Assembly (NCBI RefSeq): GCF_003751625.1 | Contig: NZ_RJUL01000013.1 | Coordinates: forward strand, 1-64,000 | Length of the DNA stretch: 64,000 bases | Direction of reading: 5' to 3' | Origin: Gallaecimonas pentaromativorans | GTDB taxonomy: Bacteria > Pseudomonadota > Gammaproteobacteria > Enterobacterales > Gallaecimonadaceae | In this document: positions 61,610 through 64,000 of the stretch, piece by piece | Position numbering within the stretch: position 1 is the first letter of the stretch | Layout of the letters: each line of letters starts with the position of its first letter | Notes under the pieces: model-generated | Seen by the model: only the letters and a program-made list of their open reading frames with translations | The model's database searches: none | What the model was told of the DNA's origin: nothing | Program-made: the position numbers and the translations under genes

Positions 61610-63991
61610 TCAGTACTTATAATCGGCCTGCAGGTAGTAATAACCGCCGTTCATGCCAAAGGGCGTGTTGCCCACCGGGTATTTGAATACCCCGTTGTAG
61701 GTTTGGTCGGCCACGGTGCGCTCCGGGTAGGTATCAAACAGGTTCTGGGCTCCCAGGGTGAAGGCCAGTTGGCTGCTGTAGTGATACTTCACTGCCAGAT
61801 CGGTCACCCACTTGGCGTCGTATTTTACCGTTTCGTTGGTGTAGCCCACCGAGTAGGTGCCGAAGTAGCTAAGCCGCAAGGTGGTATCAAAATCGCCCAG
61901 GGAGTGGGTGAGGTTGAGGCTGCCTTTGCTGCGCGGGTTGGATTTGGTCATCCGTACCTGCTCGACATTGTTGAACAGCTCGTCTTCCAGGCCGCCAAGG
62001 ATGCTAGGCAGGTGCACGCTGTCGATGTCGGTTTTGTTGTAACCGAAGGACGCGCTGCCTTTCAGGCTGCCGTAACTGCCCAGATCCCAGTTCTGGGACG
62101 CCACCAGATCGACCCCTTTGGTGGTGGTGTCTACGGCGTTGATAAAGAAGCGGGCCGAGTCGGCACCGGCGCTGCTGATAAGGCTGCGCACCGAGTCGGG
62201 CAGGGCGGCGTCGTCGCTCTCCAAAGACGAAGACAGCACGATGCGGTTATCCACCTTGATTTGGTAGGCGTCCAGGGTCACCGACAGGCCGCTGTCGCCG
62301 GTATAAACCAGGCCCAGGCTGTAAGACTTGGATTTTTCCGGTTTGAGCTCACTGATGCCAAGGGCGCTGGCCACCTGGGACTGGCTGTTGAAGGTGCCGG
62401 ATTCTTGCGGCTCGAGCTGGCCGGTGTCGGGGTTGGTCACGAACAGGGTCGAGACGTTGGTAAAGTACAGCTGCTGCACGCTTGGTGCCCGAAAACCGGT
62501 GTTGGTGGCTCCGCGCACCGCCCAGTGGTCGCTAAGCTGGTAGCGGCCGGCCAGCTTCCAGCTGGTGTTGGAGCCAAAGTCGGAATAATCCTCACGGCGC
62601 ACCGCGCTGGACCAGTAAAAGGCGTCGGTCAGCTGGTTTTCCAATTCCAGGTAAAAACCCAGGTTGTGGCGGTCCTGCTTGACGGTGGATTCCTGGTTGA
62701 ACCCCACAAAGCCCTGGCTGCCCGAGCCGTAGTAGGAGTTGGGCTCGCCTGCCTCAATCTGGTACTGGTTTTTACGCCAGGCGGCGCCCACCGCCACCAG
62801 CAGATCGGAGCCGTTGAAAAAGGATACAAACCGGGAGGCATCAAGGTTGGCGTTGATTTCACTGGTGGACAGGGCGCCGGCATAGAAGTGGGACTGGGAG
62901 TCGTCACCCAAGTCCACGTTCAGGCTGTTATCCACATAGTATTTGAAGCGGTTTTTGCCGTAGCCAAGAGAGCTGTCGATGTCCCAATCGGCGACGGTGA
63001 ACTTGTAGCCGCCGTAGAGGGACTGGTCGCGGATCTTCGGTGCCAGCTGCGGCAGGAAACCGTCAGGGTAGATGTTGGTGTTGTTGCGGCTATCGAGGGC
63101 GCGGCGGTAGAAGGCGCCGGAGATGTTCTCGCGCTCCGAGATGCCGCCAAAGGCGTAAAGCTTGCCGTTGTCGCCCACCGGCTTGGCGGCGTTCACAAAC
63201 AGCGCCGCGTTCTTATATTCCCCTTGGCCGATTTGAAAGCTCTTGCGGTCAAAGGTTTGCTCCCGTGGGTCGGGGGAGCCGTCGGTTAAAAGCGGGTATT
63301 GCTGGCGGCTGTCAGGGCCGGCCCTGTTGGTACGGTTTTTATGTTCGGCCTGCAAAGAGAGGTTGACGAAACCGTCGCCCAGCAGCGTCAAACCCTGGTT
63401 CCAGCCCAGCGCCCAGGATTGGCCGTCACCGGCATAGGTTTGGCCGCCTTTGGCCTCAAGGCTGCCGCCCTCGGCGCTGTCTTTGAGCACGATGTTAATG
63501 ACCCCGGCAATGGCGTCGGAGCCATACTGGGCAGCGGCGCCGTCGCGCAGGATCTCGATGCGCTTGATGGCGGTCATGGGAATGGCATTGAGGTCGACGT
63601 TGGACGAGCCCTTGCTGGCGGTGCCGTTAAGGTGCACCAGCGCCGAGCCATGGCGGCGCTTGCCATTGACCAGCACCAGGGTATGGTCGGGGCTCATGCC
63701 GCGCAGGTTGGCTGGGCGCACGGCGTCGGAGCCGTCGGTCACGGAAGACTGCGGGAAGTTAAAACTGGGGGCCAGAAATTGCAGGGCCTTGGCGGTCTCG
63801 GTCATGCCGGTGGCCGCCAGATCCTGGCCGGTAATGATGTCCACCGGCGAGGCACTGTCGGTGGCGGTACGCAGGGCCAGGCGAGAGCCGACCACTTCGA
63901 TTTTCTCGGTTTGGTCGTTGTCAGCGTCGGCAAAAACGGGGAAAGTGAGAGAGCTGGCCAGGGCCAGGGTAAGCAGCGAATAGCGATACAT
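61610..63991 (-). CDS. TonB-dependent outer-membrane receptor
   Basis: A 793-residue TonB-dependent transporter, complete in the window. The signal peptide is MYRYSLLTLALASSLTFPVFA; the TonB-box-like TEKIEVVGSR is near residues 28-37. The plug domain has DHTLVLVNGKRRHGSALVHL, IPMTAIKRIEILRDGAAAQYGSDAIAGVINIVL, then a 22-strand barrel ending in YYYLQADYKY (C-terminal aromatic). It has no carboxypeptidase-regulatory-like extension, unlike the receptor at 11870. Ligand unknown; siderophores, vitamin B12 or sugars are all possible. Convergent with the phosphatase operon. Confidence 0.93.
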   Translation of the reverse strand: MYRYSLLTLALASSLTFPVFADADNDQTEKIEVVGSRLALRTATDSASPVDIITGQDLAATGMTETAKALQFLAPSFNFPQSSVTDGSDAVRPANLRGMSPDHTLVLVNGKRRHGSALVHLNGTASKGSSNVDLNAIPMTAIKRIEILRDGAAAQYGSDAIAGVINIVLKDSAEGGSLEAKGGQTYAGDGQSWALGWNQGLTLLGDGFVNLSLQAEHKNRTNRAGPDSRQQYPLLTDGSPDPREQTFDRKSFQIGQGEYKNAALFVNAAKPVGDNGKLYAFGGISERENISGAFYRRALDSRNNTNIYPDGFLPQLAPKIRDQSLYGGYKFTVADWDIDSSLGYGKNRFKYYVDNSLNVDLGDDSQSHFYAGALSTSEINANLDASRFVSFFNGSDLLVAVGAAWRKNQYQIEAGEPNSYYGSGSQGFVGFNQESTVKQDRHNLGFYLELENQLTDAFYWSSAVRREDYSDFGSNTSWKLAGRYQLSDHWAVRGATNTGFRAPSVQQLYFTNVSTLFVTNPDTGQLEPQESGTFNSQSQVASALGISELKPEKSKSYSLGLVYTGDSGLSVTLDAYQIKVDNRIVLSSSLESDDAALPDSVRSLISSAGADSARFFINAVDTTTKGVDLVASQNWDLGSYGSLKGSASFGYNKTDIDSVHLPSILGGLEDELFNNVEQVRMTKSNPRSKGSLNLTHSLGDFDTTLRLSYFGTYSVGYTNETVKYDAKWVTDLAVKYHYSSQLAFTLGAQNLFDTYPERTVADQTYNGVFKYPVGNTPFGMNGGYYYLQADYKY

Positions 63992-64000
63992 CTGAAACTC

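Noticed and set aside
1-64000. CRISPR arrays, tRNA or rRNA genes
   Set aside because: No regularly spaced direct repeats, no cloverleaf with a conserved T-arm, and no rRNA-like stretches were found.

Overview
The window is 64 kb of GC-rich chromosomal DNA with a dense, mostly housekeeping gene content. The organism is most likely a marine or brackish gammaproteobacterium of the Alteromonadales/Aeromonadales type; a Gallaecimonas- or Shewanella-like genome would fit, but the genus is only a guess. The evidence is the enterobacterial-style gene order (tex, greB, ompR-envZ, pckA, hslO-hslR, yrfG, nudE, cysQ), a complete gspC-N type II secretion operon, two TonB-dependent receptors, a beta-propeller phytase, and exported proteins with GlyGly-CTERM tails, which in these lineages are handled by rhombosortase and type II secretion.

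Layout. 1-5.3 kb: tex (-), greB, ompR-envZ. 5.3-8.4 kb: cstA, a 92-residue protein ending in Cys-Cys, and an ArsA/Get3-like ATPase, probably one functional unit. 8.4-10.1 kb: an NAD(P)-binding oxidoreductase divergent from a LysR regulator. 10.1-14.6 kb: a phytase/TonB-receptor operon. 14.8-17.5 kb: a degenerate GGDEF membrane protein coupled to an AraC regulator, and a patatin-like protein. 17.7-19.3 kb: pckA. 19.6-23.2 kb: a large secreted subtilisin with a GlyGly-CTERM tail, followed by an IS200/IS605-type remnant. 23.7-25.0 kb: hslR-hslO. 25.3-36.6 kb: gspCDEFGHIJKLMN. 36.9-39.3 kb: yrfG, nudE-cysQ and a small membrane protein. 39.5-50.4 kb: a small unknown gene, a GNAT acetyltransferase, three tandem phage-tail-collar-domain proteins, and a 2798-residue secreted multi-repeat protein with an N-terminal DUF4347-like domain and a GlyGly-CTERM tail. 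50.5-57.5 kb: an NhaP2-type antiporter, an L,D-transpeptidase-like protein, an NhaC-type antiporter, a 3-hydroxyacyl-CoA-dehydrogenase-like enzyme and an SH3/NlpC-P60 hydrolase. 57.6-61.6 kb: tandem alkaline phosphatases (the second a lipoprotein with a collagen-like linker) and an exported unknown. 61.6-64.0 kb: a second TonB-dependent receptor.

How the genes may work together. The type II secretion system lies in the same window as two large GlyGly-CTERM proteins that are plausible clients. Phytase, its receptor and two alkaline phosphatases form a phosphate-scavenging theme, with Pho-box-like repeats near three of the genes and a PurR/LacI-like operator near the phosphatases. The E. coli-type chain nudE-yrfG-hslR-hslO-pck-envZ-ompR-greB-tex is still readable here, interrupted by accessory blocks. 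The most interesting candidates for undescribed biology are the cstA / Cys-Cys protein / ArsA-like cluster and the tail-collar trio beside the giant DUF4347 protein. I saw no tRNA or rRNA genes, no CRISPR array and no prophage.
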